Origin: Rhizomys pruinosus
Lineage: Eukaryota; Chordata; Mammalia; Rodentia; Spalacidae
Assembly (NCBI GenBank): GCA_009823505.1
Contig: VZQC01007982.1
Span: 2,867,150-2,931,149 of the forward strand
Length of the DNA stretch: 64,000 nt
Direction: 5' to 3'
Numbering within the stretch: position 1 is the stretch's first letter; each line of letters starts with the position of its first letter. This document shows positions 1 through 10,689 of the stretch, in pieces. Below the pieces are notes generated by a model. The model was not told where the DNA came from. It saw only the letters and a program-made list of their open reading frames with translations, and searched no databases. The translations under genes and the position numbers were made by a program.

Positions 1-106
1 GGCACAACTGCTCACAAATTGGTTTGACATGAAGGATGCTTGTACTCACAAATTATCACTTATTATTAAAAAAAAAAAAGAAAACAAAACAACAAAAAAA
101 CCCCAG

Positions 107-262
107 AAAGATGCAGAAAAGTTACGGCAGAATGCATGATCTGGGATGGGTAGGGGTGGCGGGGTGAAGGGAAGGGGATATACGCCTGAACTGAATTGGA
201 AAATGATGTATGAAATACACAAAGCATCAATAAAAAAAATAATAAATAAATAAATAAATAAG
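107..262 (+). repeat. L1-like 3' end fragment
   Basis: A G-rich purine tract (about 145-180) is followed by an AT-rich segment with AATAAA-like hexamers and an AAAT/AATA tail. A second copy with the same order of motifs lies at 54196-54335, including a shared segment 'cagaatgcatgatctgg'. A G-rich tract before an A-rich terminus is typical of rodent L1 3' UTRs. The subfamily is not identified. Confidence 0.5.
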
Positions 263-298
263 TTTCCCACACACACACACACAAAAATAAATAAATGG
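231..298. repeat. AT-rich and short (CA)n simple repeat
   Basis: AAAT-type repeats run into a (CA)n tract of about 15 bp at 268-282. This is probably the degenerated tail of the L1-like fragment. Confidence 0.7.
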
Positions 299-444
299 TA
301 AATGACAACAAGAGTCTCTGCATTTTCTTTGCAGTTAATTTGTGAAGCTGCCTCCTTACACACATAGAAGGAACTAGGGTTCTGTGAGGAACGTGCTGTG
401 CTGGCTCACCCAGAAGCCAACTGGGAAACAAGCCCAAAGGCCAA

Positions 445-735
445 GTGGATCTATGTGTACCCTGGTTCCGAGCGCATATGGAATCCCTAACCCCCAGAAC
501 TGCAGATGCTGTCTTTCAAGACGTAGTTAAGTTAACATGAGATCATTTCGGTAGACCTTAAACTAAGACTGGTATACTTACAAGAAGAGGGGAGAAGGAC
601 ACAGACAGGTCCAGAGGAAAGGCCACTCAAAGACATGGGAAGAAGATGACCATCAGTAAGCTAAAGGGAAAAGCTTCAGGAGACAGCAGCTTTGCCCACC
701 TCTTGACCTTGGACTTCCAGGCTCCATACCAGCCG
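445..735 (+). mobile_element. MaLR (MLT1-like) solo LTR fragment
   Basis: Collinear with the mammalian MaLR/MLT1 LTR layout: 'ccctaacccccagaactg' near the start, an 'aagttaa' and 'gagatcat' block, 'acaagaagagg', 'ggacacagacag', and 'cttgaccttggacttcca' toward the 3' end. Diverged and truncated, so an old insertion. Family recalled from consensus memory, not searched. Confidence 0.6.
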
Positions 736-1235
736 TGTCAGTGTTTTCCACACATAGTCCATGGTTTGAACAGCAGTCTGAGCAGATGAATACAGATGTA
801 TTCTTGCTCACCAGGGCTGCTCGCCATCCACAATTCCTGCAGTAAAAAGGCTCAGCACATCCTTGCCCTGGCTAGACCACAGTGGTGGTCTGAAGGACAG
901 CACAGGCTGCCTGCCTGGGCCACCTGCTGCCTCCAGCCTCACCTGGCCCTGTCTGCACTTGTACTGCAGGTACCTGGGGTTGCGTAGAGCAGTTCTGCTG
1001 CCTGTTCCCCTCCTCATAGGTGCTGATGCAAGCATGAAGCTTGTGGAAGAACTACAGAATGAAGATAGAATGCTTTACAGAGAATAGGTTTAGTCAGGGG
1101 CTACAAAGGGCACTGGCTCTCAGGATGGTGCGGATGGAGCCAGAGGGAAGCAGGTGACAGCTGTTGTGCTCAGAGCAGAAAATGAAGAAAGAATGGAAAG
1201 GCCAACCCACATGAAGTAAGCCAGAGTAGACCACA
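736..1235. other. Intron, no recognisable feature
   Basis: Mixed-composition intronic sequence. Short open frames on both strands overlap each other and show no family resemblance. Confidence 0.6.
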
Positions 1236-1445
1236 CAAACTCACATATGCACACACACATACACATACGTACACATGCAAACACACATGCACACATATAC
1301 ACACTCAAATGCATACCCATACATACATGGACACACTCAGATAGACATACGTGTATTCACATATGCATATACACACAGATATGCATATATACAGTCCCAT
1401 ACACACGTAACAGACATACACAAGATCACACATTAACACAAAAAC
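1236..1445. repeat. Degenerate CA-rich low-complexity tract
   Basis: Interrupted CA dinucleotides mixed with ATGC, ATAC and ATAT steps over about 200 bp. The histidine/threonine-rich translation across it is a consequence of the repeat and not a gene. Confidence 0.85.
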
Positions 1446-2324
1446 ACCCACCGAGAGGCTGCCTGTATTTATACCTGGAGACAGAAATCCCAATGCATTC
1501 ACACACAAGAGTGCACACGTGCATCCTGGTGACACACGTAAACCCTGCCTACATGCCTGTTGGGAGCCACAGTATGTTTGCTCAGTGAAGGTCCTCCCCA
1601 GAGAATCCCCACCACTTTGCATTCTCCACACACTCACTCTTTCTGGGCATCAAAACTGCATCGAGCATGCAGCTGTGAAGAGAGTTAGACAAGCAGAGAA
1701 GGCTGCCAGAACAATCCATGTGGCCCAACGGAGGGGAGGGGAATGTGGCCCAACGGACAGCCCACAGCCAGCTTCAGGAAGAGAGGTGCATGGCTCCCAG
1801 TAGACCGAGATAATGCTTCCAACCTCTTGGCTCCCCTGCCCGACATATCCATCAACCCCTCCACCCATCTCAAGAGACCTCAGAGGAAGGTGGGGACATG
1901 TAAGGTTTCTGCAGCACGTAGGTGAGGTCCGCCTCCTCTGTGTCTGTCTAAAGAGAGCTACCAGAAGTGCATGGGCCAAGGAATAGGCTTGTAGTTGTAC
2001 ACCGTGGCAAGTCTGAGGGTCTTGGTTTGTGTCTTTCTGTCCTATTCCCTAAGGCCAAGCAGTCTTTCTAAGCCCCTATCTCAACTAATTTCCTCCGAAG
2101 AGGCCAGAGGTACAGACTAAGCCACAACAACCAGAGGGGCTAATCAACCAGGTCAGGGCAGCGATGGGATTAAAGTCAGTGACAAATTTTATTACAGAGC
2201 TCTAACCGTGCCCAGATAAGTGTGTGACGGGAAGATAACAACTTAGCTGTGAGCCAGCAGGCCACTGGGGAACCCTTAACAGACTGAGCCCACAATGGGC
2301 CGGGAGGAGGGGAGGAAGGAGGGC
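1446..2324. other. Intron, no recognisable feature
   Basis: No repeat family or coding similarity recognised. There is a short local direct repeat, 'atgtggcccaacgga', at about 1718 and 1743. Confidence 0.55.
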
Positions 2325-2405
2325 CTATGTATCATCCACCTTTCTCACTGCTGTGACCAATTACCCAGCAAACAGCAACTTAAGAAAGGGTTTATGTATT
2401 TTTTC
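2325..2405 (-). repeat. Fragment of a rodent medium-reiterated repeat
   Basis: Contains 'ctgctgtgaccaattaccc' and 'agcaacttaagaaagggttt'. This is the reverse complement of the terminal part of the element family seen at 2585-3010 and 40441-40858. Tentatively the URR1-type non-autonomous DNA transposon group; the name is from memory. Confidence 0.45.
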
Positions 2406-2584
2406 ATGGGTAAGAAATTTTCTTGAATCACAGAAGAGAATCTGGATTTGGGGCTTTTAAAAAATGTTACCATTCTTAAGATTTGGAGGACTTTCTAAAT
2501 GAAATTTGTAAAAGCACTTTGCATTATGAGATGTCCTTGAGCCTTAAAGGACCAGAGCTGGAATGTTATGGTGAAATGTTGTAT

Positions 2585-3010
2585 GTTTGGATGTCAACTT
2601 GTGATGTTAATCTTTCTTCATTGTCAGTCTGACTAGATTTAGAATCATCTAGAAGGCACACCTCTGGGTATGGCTCTGAGGGCATTTCCAGAGAGGATTA
2701 ACTGAAGGGAGAGCCCACCCTGGATGTGGATGTCACCATCTCCTGGAATGGAGTGGCAGGCTGAAGAAAAAGGAAAAGGAGGAATTCAGCGAGGGATCCA
2801 GCGCCAGCATTTAGTTACCTCTTTTTCCTGTCTTCGGACACAGTAGGATGAGCTGGCCCACACTCCGCCCCCTGTGCTACCCGACCCCTGTGCTATCCAG
2901 GCCACAGTGAACTGTTCTCCCTCAAATCGTAAGCCATTTAAGCCCCTCTTTATTCCCATCGCTTTTGCCAGATATTTTTGTCACACAATAAGAAAAGTAA
3001 CTGATACAGC
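2585..3010 (+). mobile_element. Non-autonomous DNA-transposon-like repeat (URR1 type, tentative)
   Basis: Starts with 'ttaatctttcttcattgtca', continues through 'tgactagatttagaatcat' and 'aggattaactgaaggga', and ends 'ttttgtcacacaataag' followed by 'aaaagtaactgatac'. The same layout recurs at 40441-40858 and 50365-50740. It resembles the rodent URR1 (hAT-Charlie) repeats as I remember them. Copy B starts at the same base inside this element. Confidence 0.55.
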
Positions 3011-3564
3011 CATGGAGGAGCTGATGGATCAGTCAAAGGTTGGAGGCAGACAGGACCTTTCTGCTTGTGGACTACTATCCTTTGCTCTTGGGAGGCCTTT
3101 GAGGAAACTGACTCAAATATTCCTGAAGAGATGACAAAAAGCCATTTTATTTTATGCCATCCAATGGTAAAAAGGTCACCATTCATAATGGTTATGCCTC
3201 TTTAAAACCTCAACAGTAGGTTACAAGAGATCCACCTTAAACAAATAAGGCAGGGAGTAAAAAAGCAGGATATAAAGCATTCTCATGTACACACATGCAC
3301 GCACACATCAACCTTTCAGGTCCTCTAAACGTATTCTATGTATATTGGACCTTGCTTCCCATATCACATAAACATAGGGGATTTGAAGCTTTCCCTCTGG
3401 GACCAGAGAAGACATGCAAAGACAATACAACATGCTGCTGTTTACCCTTTACCTAGACACCCTTCATTCTACATTTATATCTAGGAAAACAATTACTAAA
3501 CCAAATTGACACACCATTGATAACTGAACTACAGTCATACTTACAAATGTCCCATGATCTTTGT

Positions 3565-4185
3565 TACTTTACCCATTATTGTAACAAAATACCAGACACG
3601 AAGCAGCTTTAGAGTAAGAGAGGTTTGTCTGGTTTATGGTGTGAGGAGTCACAATTCATCTTGGTGGTGGTAAAGGAATGGCAGCACACAGGATGGAGCT
3701 CCATGACGGCAGGACATTAACAGAAATTCTTTCTGACCTTCTCACATCTCCATGGAATAGAGAGCACAGACGGGGCAGGAAGTAAGCTGAGTTATAACCC
3801 TCAAGGCCTGCTTTATCTCAGTGATCCACTTCTACCAGGCAGGCCTCACCTTAAAAGTTTTTATCAGCTCCCAAAACACCACCACTAGCTAGGGCCCTAG
3901 TATTCAAGTATGCGAGCCTGTGAGGGACATTGTTTTTTTTTTTATTTACTTATGATTTTTTTATGTGTATGAGTGTACTGTCTGCATTCAGGTTGGTGCA
4001 CCTGTGTTGTGCAATGCCACAGAGGTCAGAAGAGGGCATCGGATTCCCCTGGAACTGGAGTTAAAGATGGTTCTTAGCCACCATGTAGGTGCTGGGAATC
4101 GAACCCGGGTCCTCTGCAAGAGCAGTCGGTGCTCTTAACCCCTGAGCCATCTCTCCAGCCCCAAGGGACATTGTTTTTATCCAAA
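3565..4185 (-). mobile_element. Medium-reiterated repeat, minus orientation, split by a B3 SINE
   Basis: Begins 'attattgtaacaaaatacca' and proceeds through 'gatggagctccatgacgg', 'aggcctcaccttaaaag' and 'agtattcaagtatgcgagc', ending 'gggacattg...tccaaacc'. This order is that of a widespread mammalian medium-reiterated repeat. The B3 SINE at 3932-4162 interrupts it, so the repeat is older than the SINE. Family name not certain. Confidence 0.5.
3932..4162 (-). mobile_element. B3/B2-family SINE
   Basis: Reads poly-T first and ends 'ctgagccatctctccagccc', the complement of the tRNA-derived SINE head. It is flanked by a perfect 15-bp target-site duplication, AGGGACATTGTTTTT, at 3923-3937 and 4164-4178, proving L1-mediated retroposition into the older repeat. 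Copy B's equivalent at 19568-19806 has that duplication garbled by indels. Confidence 0.92.
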
Positions 4186-4512
4186 CCAGAACCCACTAAT
4201 GGCACTTGCTATATCCTGGGGTCCAATTGGAGACCCCATATTGCAGGAAAGGGTGTATCTTGGTTTTCCCCCTACATTTCTATTCACGCATCTTTTTAAA
4301 TTAAGAAACATAAATTATAATTTGGTCTTAAGTCATCTATACTTTAAATATTCGCTTTCCTGGCCCTGTCAACATTCTCCCGCAATGCAGTAAGAACCAT
4401 CAAGAGCACCAGAACAATGGGTGATTTGTGATGTAATGTTATAACTGTTCTCAAAGGCCGGTTCTAGGATGGAGATAGCAAATGTCAAGACACAATGTTG
4501 CCTCCCCGTGTG

Positions 4513-4772
4513 CTAGGCTGAATAATGGTCCCCAAAGACATCCAGGGCCACTACTTAGAACCTGTAAAAGTTGCTTTACCTGTTACCTTGTGCTGATGTG
4601 ATTCAGTTAAGGATCTGGTGAAGGAGAGATGACCCTAGATTATCTACATCAATCCTAAGATGGAATCACAAATATCATTGTGAGAGGCAGAAGACAGTCT
4701 TACTCTACAGAGGCTTGTTCAAAGCCATTTAGCATGTGATAATTTGTTACAGCAACCAAAGGATACTAATAC
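4513..4772 (+). mobile_element. MaLR (MLT1-like) LTR
   Basis: Starts 'taggctgaataatggtcccc' and contains 'ttagaacctgtaaaag', 'gttaccttgtgctgatg', 'gattcagttaaggatct' and 'aatttgttacagcaacc', ending 'ggatactaatacacc'. This is the full motif order of mammalian MLT1-type LTRs, with an internal deletion. Confidence 0.65.
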
Positions 4773-4967
4773 ACCTTAATGTTTAGGCAGTGAACACTCG
4801 AAAGCTAGCATGCTTAAGTTCATCTATCTCTCAAATCTATGGCACTGTGTGGTCTGAAAATGAAAAGGTGCACCTTTTCTGAGGATGTTCATCAGTCTCT
4901 CCAAACTATAAGACCCTTTAAAATGAATTAGTCCATATTTAGCAATATCTACGAAAACTGACTGCAA

Positions 4968-5190
4968 GCAGTGACCCAGCAATTTTATTTCTGAGTATAT
5001 TTCCAGAAGTGCTTCTCTATCACCAGAAGACCTACACAAGGTATCCAGCAGCTCTTTAAGGCAAAAATCACAAACCATTCAAAAACTCATCATCAATAAA
5101 ATGAGAGCGTGGGTAGATACACACAAGGGAACACAATGCACGAAGAATGAAGAAGAAACAAGTGCATCCTGACACGGATCCCTCTCACAC
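4968..5190 (+). mobile_element. L1-like ORF2 3' fragment
   Basis: 'gtgacccagcaattttattt' followed by 'ctgagtatatttccagaag' resembles the late ORF2 segment of L1 (D-P-A-I-L-F-L-S-I-F-P). Downstream 'tcatcaataaaatgagag' also fits the L1 end region. Frames are broken by stops, so this is a dead fragment. Confidence 0.5.
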
Positions 5191-6811
5191 GCATACAGTG
5201 GAACTAGAGAAAGAGACGGTAGAGGGCATGGCCCGGAGTGGCCCATGGATCAAGTGCAAAATAAATGAGAAAAGTCTATTGTGAGGGAAGTCGGCGGCTT
5301 GCTGCCTGCCTCCTAGAGGGTGGGGCTGGGGCTTCGGGGGCCCAGGAGAGGGACTTCTGAGCAAATGAAGTGTTCTGTTTCTTGATTTGGTGCAGGTTGT
5401 GTCACGGAGGAGTTGAATGTGTAAAAACTCAGTAAGGTGCACACTCAAGATGTATGCACATTCCTGTATGAATATGATAATGCAGTCAAGTCCAGAAGAC
5501 ATCTCTCTGCCAAGCCCATCCACTCACAAAGCTGTATGCACTGGAGAGAGCTGGGCTAAATGCCTCGCAGGACAAGCATAGCAAACAAGGCCAGCCTATT
5601 ACCATAATTACATCTCCATGAAGGTGAAAAGCCCTTATTTTCCCTTCATGTCTATAATGTTGTGGGAACACAGGATACAATTATAGCCTTGAAATATGCA
5701 ACTTAGGAGGCATAAACACATACATCTATGCAGGTCTAGGTGAAGCATGTATATTTACACGGCATGACCAAACCAGACAGTCAGTACAACCGCCACCCTG
5801 CCTCCCACCACTCAGCCGGAGGCTTCCTGACCCTTTGAGCTGCTATCTGAACACCAATATAAGCTACTCTGGACATAAATTCCCCTGAGCAGATGGTTTT
5901 CTGGGACAGAGCCCCTAATTAAAAAATTGCATGAAGAGGCACAGGGTAAGAACTTAAGTAGTAGCTGTGGGTGGCGTTTTAAGCAGCAACAAGATGTTTC
6001 ATTTGGAGGAAACGGTGTTTGCTCCTTTTCTTATCAGATCTTCAACTTCTTTGGTCACCATCCATCATTGAAGGGAAGTAGGAAGCAAATTGAACAGCAG
6101 CATGTGTGAAATGGAATGATCCTATTTTCTTGGCAGTGCAGAGAGGAATTCTGGGAAAGACCAATGAGCATTAGGCAGTCTCATTGTGAATTTGAGTGAA
6201 TTTGATTTTTGTAGACTCTTTCAGGGTAAAGCATATTAGGGCATTAGGGATGTCTGGGGGAGAGGTATGGGTGGGCTCCAGCCCCTAGGCTCTAGAGGTG
6301 TCCTATTCCCCTCCAGAATTTTCAAACTATGTTCCCACACATAGACATTCGGGCCATCAGGGAGCTTGTAAGCAAATTGAGACTTGTTTCAGCCCTAGCT
6401 CAAGCATGCATAGATCAGAAAGCAAGTCTGCAAGTTGAATGGACAGGGACTGCACTTAACACATAGCACCCTAAGATCAAAAGGAAATAATTTAACTATT
6501 TGTTGATTTTGATGATGTTATTATTACATCTCCCTTCCAGAAGTGTCACAGTCTTCCTACAGTTTCAGGTGCCAAAGGATGCTGGTTGGAGTTTCACCAG
6601 CTGGAAAACAAGTGAATTCAGGACAGCTCAAGGGGTCCCAGCTGAAGACTGAGACTGGTGCCTTCAACTCTAGAAAGTTGTGTTTAAATCCAGAATCATG
6701 TATCACCACAGGCTCTCTGTATCTCCATCTTTCCCTTTCCTCCATTACTGCCTAAGGTGCTAAGAATTAGTCTTGGCTAATCTCAAGTATTAATAACTGT
6801 GAGGATGAATG
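5191..6811. other. Intron, no recognisable feature
   Basis: About 1.6 kb with no SINE, LTR or coding similarity recognised. Copy B 21110-22660 looks identical over nearly all of it, which is expected where short reads can be placed uniquely for polishing. Confidence 0.6.
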
Positions 6812-6867
<56 letters not shown>

Positions 6868-6886
6868 GAGAGAAACAGAGAGAGAT
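6812..6886. repeat. (GA)n microsatellite
   Basis: A nearly pure GA run of about 75 bp with two CAGA interruptions near the end. The copy B counterpart (22671-22738) is shorter and broken. Confidence 0.95.
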
Positions 6887-7182
6887 TAGAATTTAAACAT
6901 TTCAGAAAAGAGTCCCCACGCTAGACTCAAACTTCTCCTTATAAGGCAGAAGAAAAAAAATTTAAAAAATCCACCAAAAAGCAGAAAGATGTTATAGGTC
7001 CCACAAAAAATTGTATTTTTAAAAAATGAGGCATGTAATAAGAAATGTCTTCAACAAGATAGATTTACTATAAGAAAAAAGAGAAAGTTAATAGTTGGAA
7101 ATTTTTCTTAGTTATATTTTAATAAGATTCAAGAGGACTTTTGTCTGGAAAAAAAAATCAGAGTAAATAGTATCTGTAACAG

Positions 7183-7330
7183 AGTTCAGCAAACTTTTTC
7201 TTTCAAAGGCCAGAGAATAAACATTAGCCACTGCCAGGCCATAGGGTCTCTTTTGCAACCAGGCTGACCACAAGTATAACACCATAACGGACCATATGCA
7301 GATATGAGCAGGGGTGACCTGGCCTTCGCT
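7183..7330 (+). mobile_element. MER5A-like DNA transposon relic
   Basis: 'agttcagcaaactttttctt' then 'tcaaaggccagagaataaac', 'ggccatagggtctcttttgc' and 'gcaaccaggctg' match the MER5A (hAT-Charlie) motif order. Diverged; boundaries approximate. Recalled from the consensus. Confidence 0.6.
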
Positions 7331-7532
7331 TGTCACTTGACCTCGCCATCTATCTAGAGGGAAGGACCTGAATGAAGTTCCATGTGGCAGGAGTTGTCAA
7401 AGCCCTGGTCAGTATCAACAAAGTTCTGAGCAACATGAAGCATAATAGAAAAAGTGGAGTAAAAACACACTTGCAAAATTTTCCCAGAAATCAGATGACA
7501 GAGGAAAAGAGATCTGAATGACCAAACCGGGA

Positions 7533-7646
7533 GACCCAGCCTACAGTAGCTCCTGCCTGTAATCCTAGCACTCAGGAGGGTGAGGCAGAAGCCCTCATGA
7601 GTCTGAAGAATAGATAATGATTTTGAAGCCAGCCTGAGTTACATGG

Positions 7647-7648
<2 letters not shown>
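7533..7648 (+). mobile_element. B1-like 7SL-derived SINE, diverged
   Basis: 'gcctgtaatcctagcactca' followed by 'ggagggtgaggcagaag' and 'agccagcctgagttaca' is the head and middle of a B1/proto-B1 monomer. Its tail runs directly into the CT/CA microsatellite. Confidence 0.65.
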
Positions 7649-7712
<64 letters not shown>

Positions 7713-7760
7713 GCACACACACACACACACATACACATACACACACACACAGACACACAC
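7649..7760. repeat. (CT)n-(CA)n compound microsatellite
   Basis: About 41 bp of CT followed by about 70 bp of CA with a few CG, TA and GA interruptions, at the 3' tail of the preceding B1-like SINE. In copy B (23597-23708) the same tract is broken by indels. Confidence 0.95.
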
Positions 7761-8538
7761 TATTCCTCTAATGCAAAAACAGCATAAGGAAAAACAAAGA
7801 CAATTTAATGGTGATGACGGGCATATAACATTTCTGCATAGGAAACAGGAGAGTAAAGATCGAAGGAACATATTTAAATGCAGTGTAAAAGAAACGAAGT
7901 CAACCTGACCTGCATGCATATCCTGAAACTTTTTTTGGGGGGGGGGTAATCTAGAGAAAGTTTTACAAACCTTCAGACAAAAGGAAGAGACAAGATCACT
8001 TAGAGAAGGATCAGAATCCAACTCGCCGTGGGCTTCTTTCCCCTACAGTCACTGCTCAGGGACACTAGAGCAATTTTTGAAACTTTGAGGCAAGAAAAAT
8101 ACCTAGTCAAATTCTCATTTACATGTAAGGTCAACAGAATGACACTCTCAGCCTTCTGAGAGCTAAAAATTACCAGTATTTCTTTCATGAGGTAAAAAAT
8201 GTCTTAATAACAAATGTTGCTCTACCAGGAGACAGATCAAAATGAGAGCAGGCAGGTGGAGAGCTGCAGCCACTACAGCTCGGAGCCCTGAGAAGCTGAG
8301 GGAAGTTTCTAAACAGTGTGATCTCAATTATAAAAGTAGAAATGTCAAAACAATGCTTAAACTGGATGAATGATTACTGAAATTACCATAATCTAAAACT
8401 ATTACTATGGGTCCTAAAACCTAGATCATGTTATAAGAATTAGAAAGTAGGAAAAGGAGAAGGGTAGAAACTCAGTATGGAATTCTTAAGTTTAATGCTG
8501 AAGGAAGGTGGGCTTAATTATGCTCTCAAAAACTCAAA

Positions 8539-8671
8539 GGTTGGAAGATAGAGAGATGATGCACCAGTTAAGAGCACATACTGTTACTGCAGAGGAACTG
8601 GGTTAGGTTCTCAGCATCCACACTGGGCAGCTTCAGGGGGATTCAATACCTCTAGACTCCATGGATACCCG

Positions 8672-8715
<44 letters not shown>

Positions 8716-8745
8716 ATTAAAAATAATAATAGTAAATCTTAAAAA
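8539..8745 (+). mobile_element. B3-like SINE with (CA)n tail
   Basis: Diverged tRNA-derived head 'agatagagagatgatgcacc', then 'agttaagagcacatactg' and 'gggttaggttctcagcatcc'. A (CA)n tract at about 8672-8709 and an AT-rich tail follow. Confidence 0.7.
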
Positions 8746-8755
8746 AATAACTTAA

Positions 8756-8975
8756 AGGTTGGAGGCTAGTGAGATGGCACGCTGGATAAATGCATGTAGT
8801 GCTCTTACAGAGGGACCCACTTCAACTCCCAGTACCCATAATGGGCATCTGGGAATCACAATGGTCTGTAACTCCAGATCCAGGGCGATTGGAATCCTCT
8901 GACCTCTGTGGTCACTACACCCATGTTCCCAGACTTGCAAACACATAATTAAAAACCAAAATAAATCTTTAAGAC
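8756..8975 (+). mobile_element. B3-like SINE, adjacent to the previous one
   Basis: Head 'gctagtgagatggcac', middle 'actcccagtacccataatgg' and tail 'aaccaaaataaatcttt'. It sits in tandem, same orientation, with the SINE ending at 8745. Both are diverged, so they are old insertions. Confidence 0.7.
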
Positions 8976-9189
8976 CTTAAAGGTAGGAGAGGAAATTAGG
9001 GGGAGAAAAAGGGATGGACTTAATCAAAATGTACTAGAGTAGGCATAAAATTCTCAAAAAAACAACAAAAAGCCTTAAAGGTAACTATTATAGCTGTTGT
9101 GTTAAAATAGAAGACCATTTTTCAAATCGCTAGAGGGATAGAAAATCCAATCAATCCATATAACAAAAATGAGCAGGGACAGGACCGCA

Positions 9190-9640
9190 GTCTCATTCTC
9201 TGCACTCTGGCCAGTTGTTGCTTTCTAGGTCAATCAACCATCTGTTGCATGAAGAAGCTTCTCTAGTGAGAGCTGAGAGACACATTAGTATTCTTTCCCT
9301 CCCCCCACCCTTTCCACTATGTTCCCTGAGTCTCAAGTGTAGTGATTGCATTGTAGATGTGTCACTAAGGACTGGGCACCTTATCTGCATTTGAGCAGTT
9401 GTGGAACTCTGTAATAGTCTCCATGTGTTGCAAAAAGAAGCTTCTTTGATGAGTGGCGAGAGGCATTCTTGTATCTAAGGATTTGGACATAGGATCCACA
9501 AATGACATAACAGCTTATTTTTCTTACTCCGTGTTATTTCACTTAGTATAACAGTTTCTAGTTTTGTCAATTTATCTGAAAATTTCATGATTTTGTCTTT
9601 CAATAACAATATTTTTAATATGGTGGGATCTAGGGTTATT
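9190..9640 (-). mobile_element. L1 fragment: ORF2 end and 3' UTR
   Basis: On the minus strand, about 9640 to 9512 reads as the terminal ORF2 region: 'ttatttcacttagtataac' complements the '...LETVILSEIT...' segment typical of the ORF2 C-terminus. The 9190-9511 part is 3' UTR-like and holds two related units about 185 bp apart, each centred on 'aagaagcttct'. Inactive. Confidence 0.6.
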
Positions 9641-9855
9641 TTATTTTTTCATTTTAATTTTAAAAATACTTATTGATGTGTGTGAATGTGTACTCATGTG
9701 TCCTGTGCACATGCAGATGCACACATCTGTGTACACATACGACCCAGAAGAGGTTGTCAGATCCCTCAGAGATGGAGTTTCAGGCATTTGTGGGACACCT
9801 GGCTTATTACCTGGGTTTCTTAAGTGTGCTGAGTCATCTCTTCAGCCCCTCAGGT
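9641..9855 (-). mobile_element. B3-like SINE
   Basis: TG/CA-rich body with 'acatgcagatgcacacatct' ending 'gtgctgagtcatctcttcag' and 'ccc', the complement of a B3 head. Diverged. Confidence 0.6.
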
Positions 9856-10169
9856 TATTTCGTTCTGAAGTTTATTTTTTCTATATTTTCCACAAACATT
9901 ATAAGCCCCTTTTTAAACTACAAATAAATCAAGATGATTGTTCTTTCATGGAAGAAAAGGAGGGATGAAAAAGATTTGGAAGATAGTATTTCCGGTTGGG
10001 TTGACATAGTGGACTCTACTGGATTCGAACTTGGGTCTTTCCATCATTGCTGCTTCCAGCAAATGCCTCGTTCTCAAGACTCTCAAAGAATCACTGTAAA
10101 TCCTTTGATTTATGCTTTGTGAAATGTGCTTTATATATCACAACCCAGAGCTTAAGGTATAACCAGTCC

Positions 10170-10275
10170 CACTTTCATGTGGGGAAACTGAGGTCAGAGA
10201 AGACCGGAGAATTACCTGGGGCCGGGCAGCTGAAAAGGAAAACTGCCAAGATTTGACCCCAGGCACCCTGCACTC
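10170..10275 (-). mobile_element. MIR relic
   Basis: 'tgtggggaaactgaggtcag' followed by 'agaagaccggagaattac' and 'gatttgaccccaggc' is the complement of the conserved MIR core and 5' segment. MIR is mammal-wide and old. Copy B retains it at about 26370-26490 with extra bases. Confidence 0.8.
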
Positions 10276-10340
10276 AGCCCATGTATGACCTCTTCCTTCT
10301 TGAAGTCAGGGAAAACGTGTCTGGACCTCGCTGTTATGAA

Positions 10341-10509
10341 GTTTTGTTTGTTTGTTTTGTTTTGTTTTGTTTTAGTCTTTCAGGGTCTCCCTGTAGCCCC
10401 ATCTGGCCTGTAACTCACTATGTAGACGAGGCTGGCCTTGAACTCACAGAGATCTGCCTGCCTCTGCCTCCTGAATTCTGGGATCAAAGGGTGTGCCACC
10501 ACCATCTGC
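10341..10509 (-). mobile_element. B1 SINE
   Basis: A GTTTT-type T-rich tail, then 'cagggtctccctgtagcccc', 'gaggctggccttgaactcac', 'gcctctgcctcctgaattct' and 'gggatcaaagggtgtgcc'. A full-length B1 monomer in reverse orientation with moderate divergence. Confidence 0.92.
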
Positions 10510-10588
10510 TTATTCTTTACCCTGGTTTTGGGGACACTACCATGAGGACCGCTTAGTATTTCAGCTGGATCATAAGTACAAACACCCC

Positions 10589-10682
10589 CAAGGGAGGGAG
10601 AGGTAGCTCAGTGGTAGAGCACTTGCCTCGAATGCATGAAGCCCAAGGTTTCATCCTCACTATTACCCCTCTCCTCCAAAAT
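10589..10682 (+). mobile_element. ID-type SINE
   Basis: 'gaggtagctcagtggtagag' and 'cacttgcctcgaatgcatg' carry the tRNA-derived A box; 'aaggtttcatcctcac' is the B-box region, diverged. An A-containing tail follows. Confidence 0.75.
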
Positions 10683-10689
10683 ACAAACT

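Noticed and set aside
1247..1588. 113-codon histidine/threonine-rich open frame
   Set aside because: It is the translation of a degenerate CA repeat.
10589..10682. tRNA gene (A and B box present)
   Set aside because: It is an ID SINE: no cloverleaf acceptor pairing and an A-rich tail. The same applies to the B2/B3 heads.
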